From assembly GCF_036346105.1 (NCBI RefSeq), contig NZ_CP107811.1, positions 5,723,501 to 5,787,500 on the forward strand: a DNA stretch of 64,000 nt, read 5' to 3'. Each line of letters starts with the position of its first letter. Within the stretch, counting starts at the first letter, position 1. This document shows positions 33,221 to 41,670 of this stretch, piece by piece. The notes under the pieces were generated by a model. The model did not search any database and was not told where the DNA came from. It saw only the letters and a program-made list of their open reading frames with translations. The stretch comes from Streptomyces sp. NBC_00539. Lineage in GTDB: Bacteria; Actinomycetota; Actinomycetes; Streptomycetales; Streptomycetaceae. The position numbers and the translations under genes are program-made.

Positions 33221-35626
33221 GTGACCGCTGTGACGGGGGAGAGCGCTCTCCAGGGCAACGGAGTGCTGGGACAGCCGCTGGACATCCGCGAGGATCCGCA
33301 GCTGCTGCGCGGCGAAGCCACGTACGTCGCGGACATCGACCTGCCGGACACCGCGCACATGGCCATCCTCGGCAGTCCGGTGGCCCACGCACGGATCGTG
33401 TCCATCGAGACCAAGGCCGCGCAGGAGCTGCCCGGCGTACTGAAAGTGGCCACCGCGGCCGACTTCACCGACGTCATGCCGTTGCCCTGCATCTGGATAC
33501 CCGGCGGGGTCGAGAGCCACTTCCCGCCCCACCCCTACGGGCTTCCCGGCGCCCGCCCGGTCCTGACCGGTGACCGCGTCCGGCACGTCGGCGACCCGAT
33601 CGCCGTGGTCGTCGCCGAAACCCCGCGCCAGGCCGCCGCGGCCCTGGCCGCCATCGCGGTCGAGTACGAACCGCTGCCCGTGGTCACCCGCGCCGACGAG
33701 GCCCTGGCCGAGGGCGCGCCCCAGCTGCACGAGGCCGTCCCCGGCAACCTGAACGCGTACTGGACCTGCGGCGACAAGGACCGCACCGACGCGGCCATCG
33801 CCGAGGCCGAGGTCACCGTCGAACTCGACCTCGTCAACCAGCGCACCATCAACAGCCCCATCGAGCCCCGCGGGGCCGTCGGCGACTTCGACGCCACCAC
33901 CGGCGAGTACACCCTCTACGCCTCCACCCAGGGCCCGCACAACCACCGCTTCCTGCTCGCCGCGCTGGTCCTCGGCATCCCCTTCAACAAGCTGCGCGTG
34001 ATCGCGCCGACCGTGGGCGGGAGCTTCGGCACCAAGGGCTACCTCTACCCCGACATGGCGCTGGTCCTGCTGCTCTCCAAGGCGCTCGGCCGCCCCGTGA
34101 AGTGGGTGGACACCCGCACCGGCCTGATGAACTCCACCGTCCAGGGCCGCGACCACCGCCAGCACGTCACCCTCGCCGGCACCCGCGACGGCCGCATCAC
34201 CGCCGTGCGCGCCACCAGCCACGCCAACCTGGGCGCGTACCCCTCCACCATCGGCCCCGGCGTCGCCACCGCCCTGATGGGCCGCTCCATCAGCGGCATG
34301 TACGACATCGACGCCGCCTTCTGCGAGGTCTACGCCGCCTTCACCAACACCGTCCCGCTCGGCGCCCAGCGCGGCAGCGGGCGCGCCGAGGCCGCCTTCC
34401 TGATGGAGCGCCTCGTCGACCGGTACGCCTTCGAGATCGGCATGGACCCGGCGGCCGTGCGGCGCAAGAACCTGGTGCCGAAGGAGAAGTTCCCCTACGA
34501 CAACGGGCTCGGCTGGACCTACGACTCCGGTGACTACCAGCTGAACTTCGACAAGGCGATCGAGCTGTCGGGGTACGCCGACATGCCCGCCCGCAAGGCG
34601 CAGGCCCGCGCCCGCGGCAAGCGCCTCGGCGTCGGCATCGCCTCCTACGTCGCCATCTGCGGGGTCGGCCCCTCCACGAGGATGTCCAAGGAGGGCATGC
34701 TCGGCGGCACCTGGGAGAGCGCGAACATCCGCGTCCACCCCACCGGCGAGGTCACCGTGACCGTCGGCTCCGCCTCCACCGGCCAGAGCCACGCCACCGT
34801 GTTCGCGCAGGTGGCCGCCGACGAACTCGGCATCGACCCGGCGCAGGTCCAGGTCCTGGAGGGGGACACGCAAAAGGCCCCGTACGGGCAGGGCACCTAC
34901 GGCTCGCGCTCCTACAGCATGGCCGCGCCGGCCGTCGCCCTCACCGCCCGCAAACTCAAGGCGAAGCTGGTCAAGGCGGGAGCCGTCTTCCTCGGGGTCC
35001 CCGAGGACAAGGTCGTCTACGCGGGCGGCGGCGTCCACGAAGAGGGCAACGAGGAGAACGCGAAGACCTTCGCCGAGCTGGCGATGGCCATGTGGTACGG
35101 CTGGGGGCTGCCCCCCGAGATCGAACCCGCCCTCGACGAGACCACCCACTTCGACCCGCCGGACTTCAACTACCCCTTCGGGACGCACGTCGCGGTGGTC
35201 GAGATCGACGAACTGACCGGCGAGACCGAGGTGGTGGCCTACACCGCCGTGGACGACGCCGGCAACATCGGCAACCCGAAGATCGTCCACGGTCAGATCG
35301 AGGGCAGCATCGTCCACGGCCTGGGCCAGGCCCTCATGGAGGCCGCCGAGTACGACGAGGACGGGCTGCTCATCAGCTCCGACCTCAGCCACTACGCCCT
35401 GCCGCGCGCCGCCGACGTGCCCTTCTTCGCCCTGGACAAGACGACCACGCCGAGCCCGCACAACCCGCTCGGCGCCAAGGGGGCCGGCGAGATCGCCACC
35501 GTGCCCCCGGCCGCCGCCGTCGTCAACGCCGTCGTGGACGCCCTCTCCGACCTGGGCGTCCGGCACATCGACATGCCCCTCACCCCCGAGAAGGTCTGGC
35601 GCCGCCTGAGAGGGGAAGCCCAGTGA
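33221..35626 (+). CDS. Molybdopterin-binding catalytic subunit of a xanthine dehydrogenase/CO dehydrogenase-family enzyme
   Basis: An 801-residue catalytic subunit. It has the small aldehyde-oxidase domain (RGEATYVADIDLPDTAHMAI), the cofactor-binding loop VGGSFGTKGY near residue 266, a QRGSGRAEAAF segment where true CO dehydrogenases carry the AYRCSFR copper loop, and the catalytic Glu757 in KGAGEIATVPP. It is therefore a hydroxylase of aldehydes or N-heterocycles, not CO dehydrogenase. GTG 33221 has a weak site; AGGAGG lies 12 bases upstream. Its stop overlaps the FAD subunit start (GTGA). Confidence 0.93.
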   Translation: MTAVTGESALQGNGVLGQPLDIREDPQLLRGEATYVADIDLPDTAHMAILGSPVAHARIVSIETKAAQELPGVLKVATAADFTDVMPLPCIWIPGGVESHFPPHPYGLPGARPVLTGDRVRHVGDPIAVVVAETPRQAAAALAAIAVEYEPLPVVTRADEALAEGAPQLHEAVPGNLNAYWTCGDKDRTDAAIAEAEVTVELDLVNQRTINSPIEPRGAVGDFDATTGEYTLYASTQGPHNHRFLLAALVLGIPFNKLRVIAPTVGGSFGTKGYLYPDMALVLLLSKALGRPVKWVDTRTGLMNSTVQGRDHRQHVTLAGTRDGRITAVRATSHANLGAYPSTIGPGVATALMGRSISGMYDIDAAFCEVYAAFTNTVPLGAQRGSGRAEAAFLMERLVDRYAFEIGMDPAAVRRKNLVPKEKFPYDNGLGWTYDSGDYQLNFDKAIELSGYADMPARKAQARARGKRLGVGIASYVAICGVGPSTRMSKEGMLGGTWESANIRVHPTGEVTVTVGSASTGQSHATVFAQVAADELGIDPAQVQVLEGDTQKAPYGQGTYGSRSYSMAAPAVALTARKLKAKLVKAGAVFLGVPEDKVVYAGGGVHEEGNEENAKTFAELAMAMWYGWGLPPEIEPALDETTHFDPPDFNYPFGTHVAVVEIDELTGETEVVAYTAVDDAGNIGNPKIVHGQIEGSIVHGLGQALMEAAEYDEDGLLISSDLSHYALPRAADVPFFALDKTTTPSPHNPLGAKGAGEIATVPPAAAVVNAVVDALSDLGVRHIDMPLTPEKVWRRLRGEAQ

Positions 35627-36447
35627 TCCTCACCGAGTTCGACTACGTACGGCCCGTCGGCCTCGAAGAGGCGCTGGCCCTCCTCGCCGGCACCCCCGGT
35701 GCGCGGGCCCTGGCCGGCGGCCAGAGCCTGCTGCCCGACCTGCGCACCGGCGCCGCCCGGGCCCGCCTGCTGGTCGACGTACGGCACCTGGAGGAACTCC
35801 GCGGCGTCGAGACCGCCCCGGACGGGACGCTGCGGATCGGGGCGCTGACCACGCTCGCCGAACTCGCGGCCCATCCGATGGTGCTGGCGCAGGCCCCGGA
35901 GATCGCCGCCGCGGCCCGGGCCAACGGCGACCCCCAGGTCCGCAACCTCGGCACCACCGGGGGGAACCTGGCGGCCACCGGCCGGGCCACCGACCTGCCG
36001 GTCGCGGCCATCGCCGCGGGCGCAGAGGCGGAACTGGCCGGGCGCCGGGGACGCTCCACGGTGACGGCCGAGGAACTCGCCGCCTCCGGAGTGCCGGCGG
36101 ACACCGTGATCACGGCCCTGCTGGTGCCGCCCGGGGGACCGGCGGGCGCCTTCGAGAAGAGCGCCGACCGGGCCACCCGCTACCCGCTGTGCGCGAGCGC
36201 CGTACGCCTCACCGAAGACGGTCCCCGCATCGCGGTCACCGGAGCCACCGCCCGCGCCCTGCGCCTGCGCGGGGTCGAGGACCGGCTGGGCGGGGGCCCG
36301 TACACCACGGACAACGTGCTCGCGGCCTTCCGCGCCGAGCCCCGGGAGCTGTTCGTCCCGGGCCGCGGCACCTCGGCCGAGTACCTCGGCCACCTCGCGG
36401 GGGTCCTGACCGCCCGCGCACTGGCGAGGGCCCAGGCGCACGCCTGA
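35623..36447 (+). CDS. FAD-binding subunit of a molybdenum hydroxylase (CoxM type)
   Basis: A 274-residue flavoprotein that passes electrons from the iron-sulphur clusters to an acceptor. It shows FDYVRPVGLEEALALLA, the FAD-binding LAGGQSLLPDLRTG near residue 36, GALTTLAELAAHP, and VRNLGTTGGNLA near 107, all standard for CoxM/XdhB subunits, and a C-terminal CO-dehydrogenase-flavoprotein domain. It begins at GTG 35623 overlapping the previous gene. The order small-large-medium differs from the classical coxMSL order. Confidence 0.93.
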   Translation: MILTEFDYVRPVGLEEALALLAGTPGARALAGGQSLLPDLRTGAARARLLVDVRHLEELRGVETAPDGTLRIGALTTLAELAAHPMVLAQAPEIAAAARANGDPQVRNLGTTGGNLAATGRATDLPVAAIAAGAEAELAGRRGRSTVTAEELAASGVPADTVITALLVPPGGPAGAFEKSADRATRYPLCASAVRLTEDGPRIAVTGATARALRLRGVEDRLGGGPYTTDNVLAAFRAEPRELFVPGRGTSAEYLGHLAGVLTARALARAQAHA

Positions 36448-36477
36448 TCACCGCCCACCACGGGGGAGTTGACAAGA

Positions 36478-37737
36478 GTGGCCGAACCGACCAAGACGAC
36501 CACGGGGGACATCGTGCACCCGGCCGGCCGGCGGGCCGGTGCGCCCAGAGGCTCCGGCTTCTGGGTGGTGGGCGCGGTCCTCGTCCTGCTCATGCTCTCC
36601 TCCTCCGTGCCCTCCGCCCTCTACGTGCTCTACCAGCAGAGATGGGGGCTGTCGGCGGGCACCATCACGGTGGTCTTCGCCCTGTACGCCGTCACCGTCC
36701 TGGCAGGGCTGCTGCTGTTCGGGTCGCTGTCCGACACCCTCGGACGGCGGCCCGTGCTGGGCGCCGCACTGGTCCTCGCGATCGTGTCCATGGGCCTGTT
36801 CGCCGGGGCCCAGGGGCTCGGACTGCTCCTCGCCGCCCGCGCCGTACAGGGGCTCGCGGTCGGCCTGGCCACCGGGGCGATGGGCGCGGCCCTGCTCGAG
36901 CTGACCCCGCGCTCCAAACCCGCACTCGGCGCCCAGGTCAACAGTGCGGGCCCCACCGTCGGCATCGGGCTCGGCGGCCTGGGCGCCGGATTCCTCGTCC
37001 AGTACGGGCCCGCACCGACCGTACTGAGCTACGCCCTGCTCGTCGGGGCCTTCGCGCTCACCCTGGTCGGGGTGGTCCGGATGGGCGAGAGCGCACCAGG
37101 GCTGCAGGGCGGCCGTTTCCGGGTCGTCCCGCGCCGCATCCGGATACCGCCGGGCACGGGCGGCCGGTTCGCCGTCCTGGTGCTCACGATCGTCGCCGTC
37201 TGGTCGGTCGGAGGCTTCTACCTCTCGCTCGGCCCGCACCTGGCCCTGTCCCTGCTCCGCAGCACCAACTACCTGGTCGGCGGCGCCACCGTCGCCCTGC
37301 TCGCGGGCGCCGCGACCGGCGCACAGCTGCTGCTCGGCCGCACCGAGGCGCTGCGCACGGCGGTCATCGGGCTGCTGGGGCTGCTGGCCGGCCTGGCGCT
37401 GGTGCTGCTGGCGCTCGGGCTGGGCTCCGCGCCCGTCTTCCTCATCGCCACGGCCGTGCTGGGCAGCGGCTGGGGCGCCGCCTTCCTGGGCTCCTTCCGC
37501 GCCCTCAGCACGCTCGCCGAGCCCGAACACCGCGGCGAACTCACCGCCGCCGTCTACGTGTTCGCCTACCTCGCCATGAGCGTCCCGTCGGTGCTCGCCG
37601 GAATGCTGACCAACATCCACGGCCTGCACCGCACCTCGGTCGGCTTCATGGCCGTCGTCGCCGGGGTGTGCGCGCTGGCCCTGATCGTCACCTTGCGGCT
37701 GTCCGCCCGTACGCGGGCAGAGGGGAGTACGGCATGA
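36478..37737 (+). CDS. Major facilitator superfamily transporter
   Basis: An MFS protein of about 420 residues with 12 predicted membrane helices. Between helices 2 and 3 it has the MFS motif GSLSDTLGRRPVLG. The start is taken as GTG 36478 (GGGGAG about nine bases upstream); TTG 36469 would add three residues. It is probably an exporter or importer for the substrate or product of the adjoining oxidising enzymes. Its stop overlaps the histidine kinase start (ATGA), so transporter and sensor are co-translated. Confidence 0.88.
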   Translation: MAEPTKTTTGDIVHPAGRRAGAPRGSGFWVVGAVLVLLMLSSSVPSALYVLYQQRWGLSAGTITVVFALYAVTVLAGLLLFGSLSDTLGRRPVLGAALVLAIVSMGLFAGAQGLGLLLAARAVQGLAVGLATGAMGAALLELTPRSKPALGAQVNSAGPTVGIGLGGLGAGFLVQYGPAPTVLSYALLVGAFALTLVGVVRMGESAPGLQGGRFRVVPRRIRIPPGTGGRFAVLVLTIVAVWSVGGFYLSLGPHLALSLLRSTNYLVGGATVALLAGAATGAQLLLGRTEALRTAVIGLLGLLAGLALVLLALGLGSAPVFLIATAVLGSGWGAAFLGSFRALSTLAEPEHRGELTAAVYVFAYLAMSVPSVLAGMLTNIHGLHRTSVGFMAVVAGVCALALIVTLRLSARTRAEGSTA

Positions 37738-39212
37738 GCGACCCGGAGTTGCGGTCCGCCCTGCGCGAGCTGGAGATCTTCGCCGGTCTCACCGAGGAGC
37801 AGCTGGACTGGCTGGTCTCGGTCACCGAGCCCCGGGTGCTGGCCGACGGCGACGTGCTCTTCCGCGACGGGGACGAGGCCACCTGCTTCCACGTGCTGCT
37901 CGCGGGAGGCCTCGTCGTCACCAAGGTCATCGACGGCCGGGAGGAAGTGCTCACCCGCCACTCCACCGAGGAGGAGAGCGCCGCGGCCGAGGAGCACGAC
38001 GGCAAGCCCTCCGCCGCGCACCGTTTCACCGGGGAGCTGCCGCTGCTGACGGACGGCTCCTACGTGGCCACCGCGTCCGCGTCCGGTCCCGCGACCACCG
38101 TCGTCGGCTACCCCAAGCCGGTGTTCTTCGAGATGCTGTCCCGCTGCCACGGCGTGGCCGCCGTGCTGCTGCCCGTACTTGCCTGGCGGATCAAGTCCTC
38201 CGAGGTGCAGGCCCGCAAACGGGCCACCGTGGAGGCACTGGGCACCCTCGCGGCGGGCCTCGCGCACGAGCTGAACAACCCGGCGGCCGCGGTGGCGCGC
38301 GCGGCGCAGGAGCTCGCCCCCGCCCTGGAGCGGCTGACCCGCACCGCGCACGCCTGGGGCGCGGCCGCCTCGGGGGCCGAACGCTCCCTGCTGGACCGGC
38401 TCACCGACGAGCTGGACAAACTGCCGCCGCCGCAGACCTCCGACCCGCTGGCGCAGGCGGACGCCGAGGAGGAGATCACCGACTGGGCCGAGGAGGCGGG
38501 CACCGAGCGGCCGGGGCTGCTCGGCTCGGGCGTCTCGGACCTCGGCCTGGAGCTGGGCTGGCTGCTGGAGCGGCTGGAGGGGATCGGGGAGCCGGCCCTG
38601 CCGGCCGCCCTGGACCACCTGGCGGCGCTGCTGGAGATCCGCTCCCTGGCCGCCGAGCTGCGGGCCGCGGGCCCGCGCATCTCCCAGCTCGTCGCCGCCA
38701 CCCGCGATTACGCCAATCTCGACCGCGCCCCCGAACAGCGCTTCCCGGTGACGGAAGGACTGGAGAACACGCTGGTCGTGCTCCGGTCGAAGCTCTCCGG
38801 CATCACCGTGGTGCGTGAGTACGAACCCGGCCTGCCCGAACTGACGGGCTATCCAGGCGAGTTGAACCAGGTGTGGACCAACCTCGTCGACAACGCGGCC
38901 GAGGCCATGGAAGGGGCCGGCACCCTCACCCTGCGCGCCCGGGCGGAGGGCGTGTGCATGGTCGTGGAGGTCGTCGACACCGGCCGGGGCATCCCCGAGG
39001 ACGTCCTGCCGCGGATCTTCGAGCCCTTCTACACCACCAAGGACGTGGGGAAGGGGACGGGGCTGGGGCTGCACCTCAGCTACCGGATCGTGACCCAGCG
39101 CCACCACGGGTCGCTCGCGGCCCGCTCCCGTCCGGGGGAGACCCGGATGGTCGTCCGGCTGCCGCTCGCCACACCGCCGGCGGCGACCGCCGCCGGTTCC
39201 CGCACCAGTTGA
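37734..39212 (+). CDS. Soluble histidine kinase with N-terminal cyclic-nucleotide-binding-like domain
   Basis: A 492-residue cytoplasmic kinase without membrane segments. Residues 10-145 form a cNMP-binding/Crp-like beta roll (LEIFAGLTEEQLDWLVSVTE, GDVLFRDGDEAT, TGELPLLTDGSYVATA). Then comes HisKA with H178 in GLAHELNNPAAAVARA, an unusually long helical insert (about 200-310), and HATPase_c with TNLVDNAAEAM, VDTGRGIPEDV, FEPFYTTKDVGKGTGLGLHL. No response regulator gene is adjacent. It may sense a small ligand connected with the co-translated transporter; whether it binds cAMP cannot be judged from the motif. Confidence 0.88.
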   Translation: MSDPELRSALRELEIFAGLTEEQLDWLVSVTEPRVLADGDVLFRDGDEATCFHVLLAGGLVVTKVIDGREEVLTRHSTEEESAAAEEHDGKPSAAHRFTGELPLLTDGSYVATASASGPATTVVGYPKPVFFEMLSRCHGVAAVLLPVLAWRIKSSEVQARKRATVEALGTLAAGLAHELNNPAAAVARAAQELAPALERLTRTAHAWGAAASGAERSLLDRLTDELDKLPPPQTSDPLAQADAEEEITDWAEEAGTERPGLLGSGVSDLGLELGWLLERLEGIGEPALPAALDHLAALLEIRSLAAELRAAGPRISQLVAATRDYANLDRAPEQRFPVTEGLENTLVVLRSKLSGITVVREYEPGLPELTGYPGELNQVWTNLVDNAAEAMEGAGTLTLRARAEGVCMVVEVVDTGRGIPEDVLPRIFEPFYTTKDVGKGTGLGLHLSYRIVTQRHHGSLAARSRPGETRMVVRLPLATPPAATAAGSRTS

Positions 39213-39243
39213 GCCACCACCAGCCCAGAGAGTGGAGACGCAC

Positions 39244-39585
39244 ATGGCCACGTACGACATCTCCAAGCTGCACCCGGTCTTCGTCCGCCAGATGGAGGCG
39301 CTCGCCGCCCTCGACATCGAGGCGGTCATGAAGAACTACACGGACGACGCCGTGCTCCTGCGCTTCGAAGGGGCCTCGGTGGGCATCGAGGCCGTCCGCG
39401 AGACGTTCACCGGCTACCTCTCGGTCAAGCCCACGCTGGTCGAACTCCAGGAGTACATCGAGACCGAGGACACGATCTTCTACCGCGCGATCATGAACCT
39501 GAACGGTCAGCCGGAGCACGCGTTCGGGACACTTGTGGTCCGCGATGGCCGGATCTGGCGTCAGACCGCCGGGTTCGGCAGCTGA
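39244..39585 (+). CDS. NTF2/SnoaL-like fold protein
   Basis: A 113-residue protein (VFVRQMEALAALDIEAVMKN, YTDDAVLLRFEGASVGIEAV, HAFGTLVVRDGRIWRQTAGF), the fourth NTF2-like member of the region. ATG 39244 has GGAG seven bases upstream; the in-frame TG start at 39232 is weaker. It lies 31 bp after the kinase gene and appears to close the cluster. It is probably a small binding protein or isomerase. Confidence 0.75.
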   Translation: MATYDISKLHPVFVRQMEALAALDIEAVMKNYTDDAVLLRFEGASVGIEAVRETFTGYLSVKPTLVELQEYIETEDTIFYRAIMNLNGQPEHAFGTLVVRDGRIWRQTAGFGS

Positions 39586-39669
39586 ACCCCGAGAACTGGG
39601 TAGCGTGTGCGGGGAGAGCGGGGGCAGCGCTCTCCCCGCACACGCGGAACGAGTGACAAAGGGGAGCCA

Positions 39670-40317
39670 ATGGAGCGCGAAACCGGACGCGTCGAGGCAT
39701 TCAGCGACGGCGTGTTCGCCATCGTCATCACCATTCTCGTTCTGGAACTGAAAGTTCCGAAAGAAACGGGATCGGAGTTCTGGAGCGGGGTGTGGGAGCA
39801 GTGGCCGCATTACGCCGCCTATGTGGTGAGTTTCCTCATCATCGGCGTGATGTGGGTGAACCACCACACCATCTTCAGTCACCTCAAACGGGTCGACCGC
39901 CCGCTGTTGTTCCTGAATCTCCTGGTGCTGATGGTGGTGTCGGTGATCCCGTACACCACCACCGTGCTCGCCGAACACCTCATGGAGGAGGGCGGATCGG
40001 CCAACGCGGCCGCCATCCTCTACAGTTCGGTCACCGTGGCGTACGCCCTGGCCTTCCTCGCCTTCTGGTGGTACGTCACGCGGGTCGGCCACCTCTTCCA
40101 CGAACGGGTGGACAAAGAAGGCGCCCGGGCGACCCGAATGCGGTTCGGCCTGGGGGCGGTCGCCTACCCCATGACGGTGCTCCTGTCCTTTTTCTCCGCA
40201 CCGCTCACTCTGGTCGCACACTTCCTGATCGCGCTCTACTATGCGGCGAACCAGATCCCGATCCCACTCGTGGTAGAGGAAGAGCGGCTCGCAACTGCCG
40301 GCGACCTCAGGAAGTAG
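39670..40317 (+). CDS. TMEM175-family potassium channel protein
   Basis: A 215-residue membrane protein with six hydrophobic segments. The TMEM175 signature RVEAFSDGVFAIVITILVLE opens the first helix, including the FSD motif and the hydrophobic gate residues characteristic of this K+ channel family. Prokaryotic members are single six-helix repeats that tetramerise, which fits the length. ATG 39670 follows GGGGAGCCA. No functional link with neighbours is evident. Confidence 0.88.
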   Translation: MERETGRVEAFSDGVFAIVITILVLELKVPKETGSEFWSGVWEQWPHYAAYVVSFLIIGVMWVNHHTIFSHLKRVDRPLLFLNLLVLMVVSVIPYTTTVLAEHLMEEGGSANAAAILYSSVTVAYALAFLAFWWYVTRVGHLFHERVDKEGARATRMRFGLGAVAYPMTVLLSFFSAPLTLVAHFLIALYYAANQIPIPLVVEEERLATAGDLRK

Positions 40318-40389
40318 CCGCCCTGGCCTACGGCCGTTCTCCGCGGTCAAGTAGGGTATTGGATCTAGCTGGTCGCGGGGGAGGCCCAG

Positions 40390-41670
40390 ATGGCTCGCGT
40401 AGTCCTGCCGGAGGATTCCGCAAAGGAAATCTCCGAGTTGATCGACGTCCTGATCTCTTTGTTCTTCGAGTCATTACCCCGGCGGGACCAGCGAAACTGG
40501 GCCCGCGTATATCTCAACGGTCTCGTGCGGACCAACGGGAAGAAAACGATCCGCAACCTCGCCGGGACCGGGGCCAGTTCCGTCGAACAGAGCCTCCAGC
40601 AGTTCATCAGCAAGTCCCCGTGGGACTGGACCCCCGTACGCCGCTCCCTCGCCCAGCACATCGAACGCACCGCCCAGCGACCGCTGGCCTGGGTGGTGCA
40701 GCCGATGGTCATCGAGAAGGCCGGCGACCGCTCCGTCGGCGTGGGCCGCCAGTTCGTCCCCCAGCTCGGCCGCACCGCCAACTGCCAGCAGGCGGGCGGC
40801 ATCTGGCTCGCCTCCAGCGAGGCCAGCTTCCCGGTCGAATGGACCCTCACCCTCCCCGGGCCCTGGACCAGCGAACTGCTGCGCCGGCGCCGGGCCGGCA
40901 TCCCCGACACGGCGCGCTCGCTCACCCCCGCCCAGGACGCCGTGCACGCAGTCCAGCGCATGGCCGCCACCTGGCAGCTCCAGCGGCGCCCGGTGGTGAT
41001 GGAGGTCTCCAACAGCGACCTCCCGCAGTGCATCGAGTCCTTCGCGCTCCAGGACATCCCCTTCGTCTTCAAGGTCGACGGCTCACTGCCCGTCTCCTTC
41101 GGCGGGTCCGGACGCCACAAGCCCGGACCGCACACCGCGCCGGCCCGGGAACTCATCGACTCCCTGCGCTCCCAGCGCCGGGTCGTCGAATGGACCCGCC
41201 ACGGCCGCGCCGAAGGCGCGGTGACCCTGCTGACCTCGGCTTCCATCCTCGCCACTCCCGGCGAGGACCGGCCCGCCCCCGCGCCGCCCACCCCGCTGCT
41301 GCTCGTCGGGGCCTGGACGGAGGCCGCCCTGCTGCCGTCGGAGTTCTGGATCACCAATATCGGGGACCGGCCGCTCGCCCAGCTCTTCCTGCTGGCCAAG
41401 CTCACCGACCGGGTCTCCCTCGACTTCGCCGAGACCTGCGAACCCGTCGGGATCCGCGACTTCGAGGGCCGCTCCTTCCGCGGGTGGCACCACCACGCCA
41501 CCCTCGCCAGCGTCGCCCACGCCGCCCGGCTGCTGGGCAGCGCCGGCACCCGCCTTCCCGAACCCGCGGCCCTGCCCTACCAGGGCCCGGCCCGGCCCCG
41601 CCCGGCGGCCGTCCTGCCGCCGAGGCCGCTCATACCCGGGCAGGTCGCACGCCGGGAGTACATACGCTGA
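40390..41670 (+). CDS. IS701-like transposase-derived protein lacking catalytic Asp, with a TTA codon
   Basis: A 426-residue protein colinear with IS701-family DDE transposases: RNWARVYLNGLV, SVGVGRQFVPQLGRTANCQQ, and DFEGRSFRGWHHHATLASVA with the final Glu region. The first catalytic motif, VDDTGFxKKG in active enzymes, here reads VVQPMVIEKAG (102-112), so the aspartates are lost; the second Asp region (VVMEVSNSDL) is also altered. There are no terminal inverted repeats I could find. Leu29 is a TTA codon (40474-40476). The stop shares a base with the xdhC start. It looks like a domesticated protein, perhaps a regulator, rather than a live element. Confidence 0.75.
   Translation: MARVVLPEDSAKEISELIDVLISLFFESLPRRDQRNWARVYLNGLVRTNGKKTIRNLAGTGASSVEQSLQQFISKSPWDWTPVRRSLAQHIERTAQRPLAWVVQPMVIEKAGDRSVGVGRQFVPQLGRTANCQQAGGIWLASSEASFPVEWTLTLPGPWTSELLRRRRAGIPDTARSLTPAQDAVHAVQRMAATWQLQRRPVVMEVSNSDLPQCIESFALQDIPFVFKVDGSLPVSFGGSGRHKPGPHTAPARELIDSLRSQRRVVEWTRHGRAEGAVTLLTSASILATPGEDRPAPAPPTPLLLVGAWTEAALLPSEFWITNIGDRPLAQLFLLAKLTDRVSLDFAETCEPVGIRDFEGRSFRGWHHHATLASVAHAARLLGSAGTRLPEPAALPYQGPARPRPAAVLPPRPLIPGQVARREYIR

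Noticed and set aside
33089-35566. An 825-codon open frame on the minus strand opposite the molybdopterin subunit
   Set aside because: It has no recognisable domain or ribosome site and follows from GC-rich third positions of the real gene on the other strand.
33221-35626. Carbon monoxide dehydrogenase (CoxL form I)
   Set aside because: The AYRCSFR copper-binding loop is replaced by GAQRGSGRAEA, so it belongs to the general hydroxylase group.
36189-39212. A 1007-codon frame joining an upstream stretch to the cNMP-domain kinase
   Set aside because: The first 515 codons are Arg/Pro-rich and overlap the FAD subunit and MFS genes out of frame; the kinase start at 37734 overlaps the MFS stop as ATGA.
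40390-41670. An active insertion sequence
   Set aside because: The catalytic aspartates are missing, no terminal inverted repeats or target duplication were seen, and the gene is coupled to xdhC.
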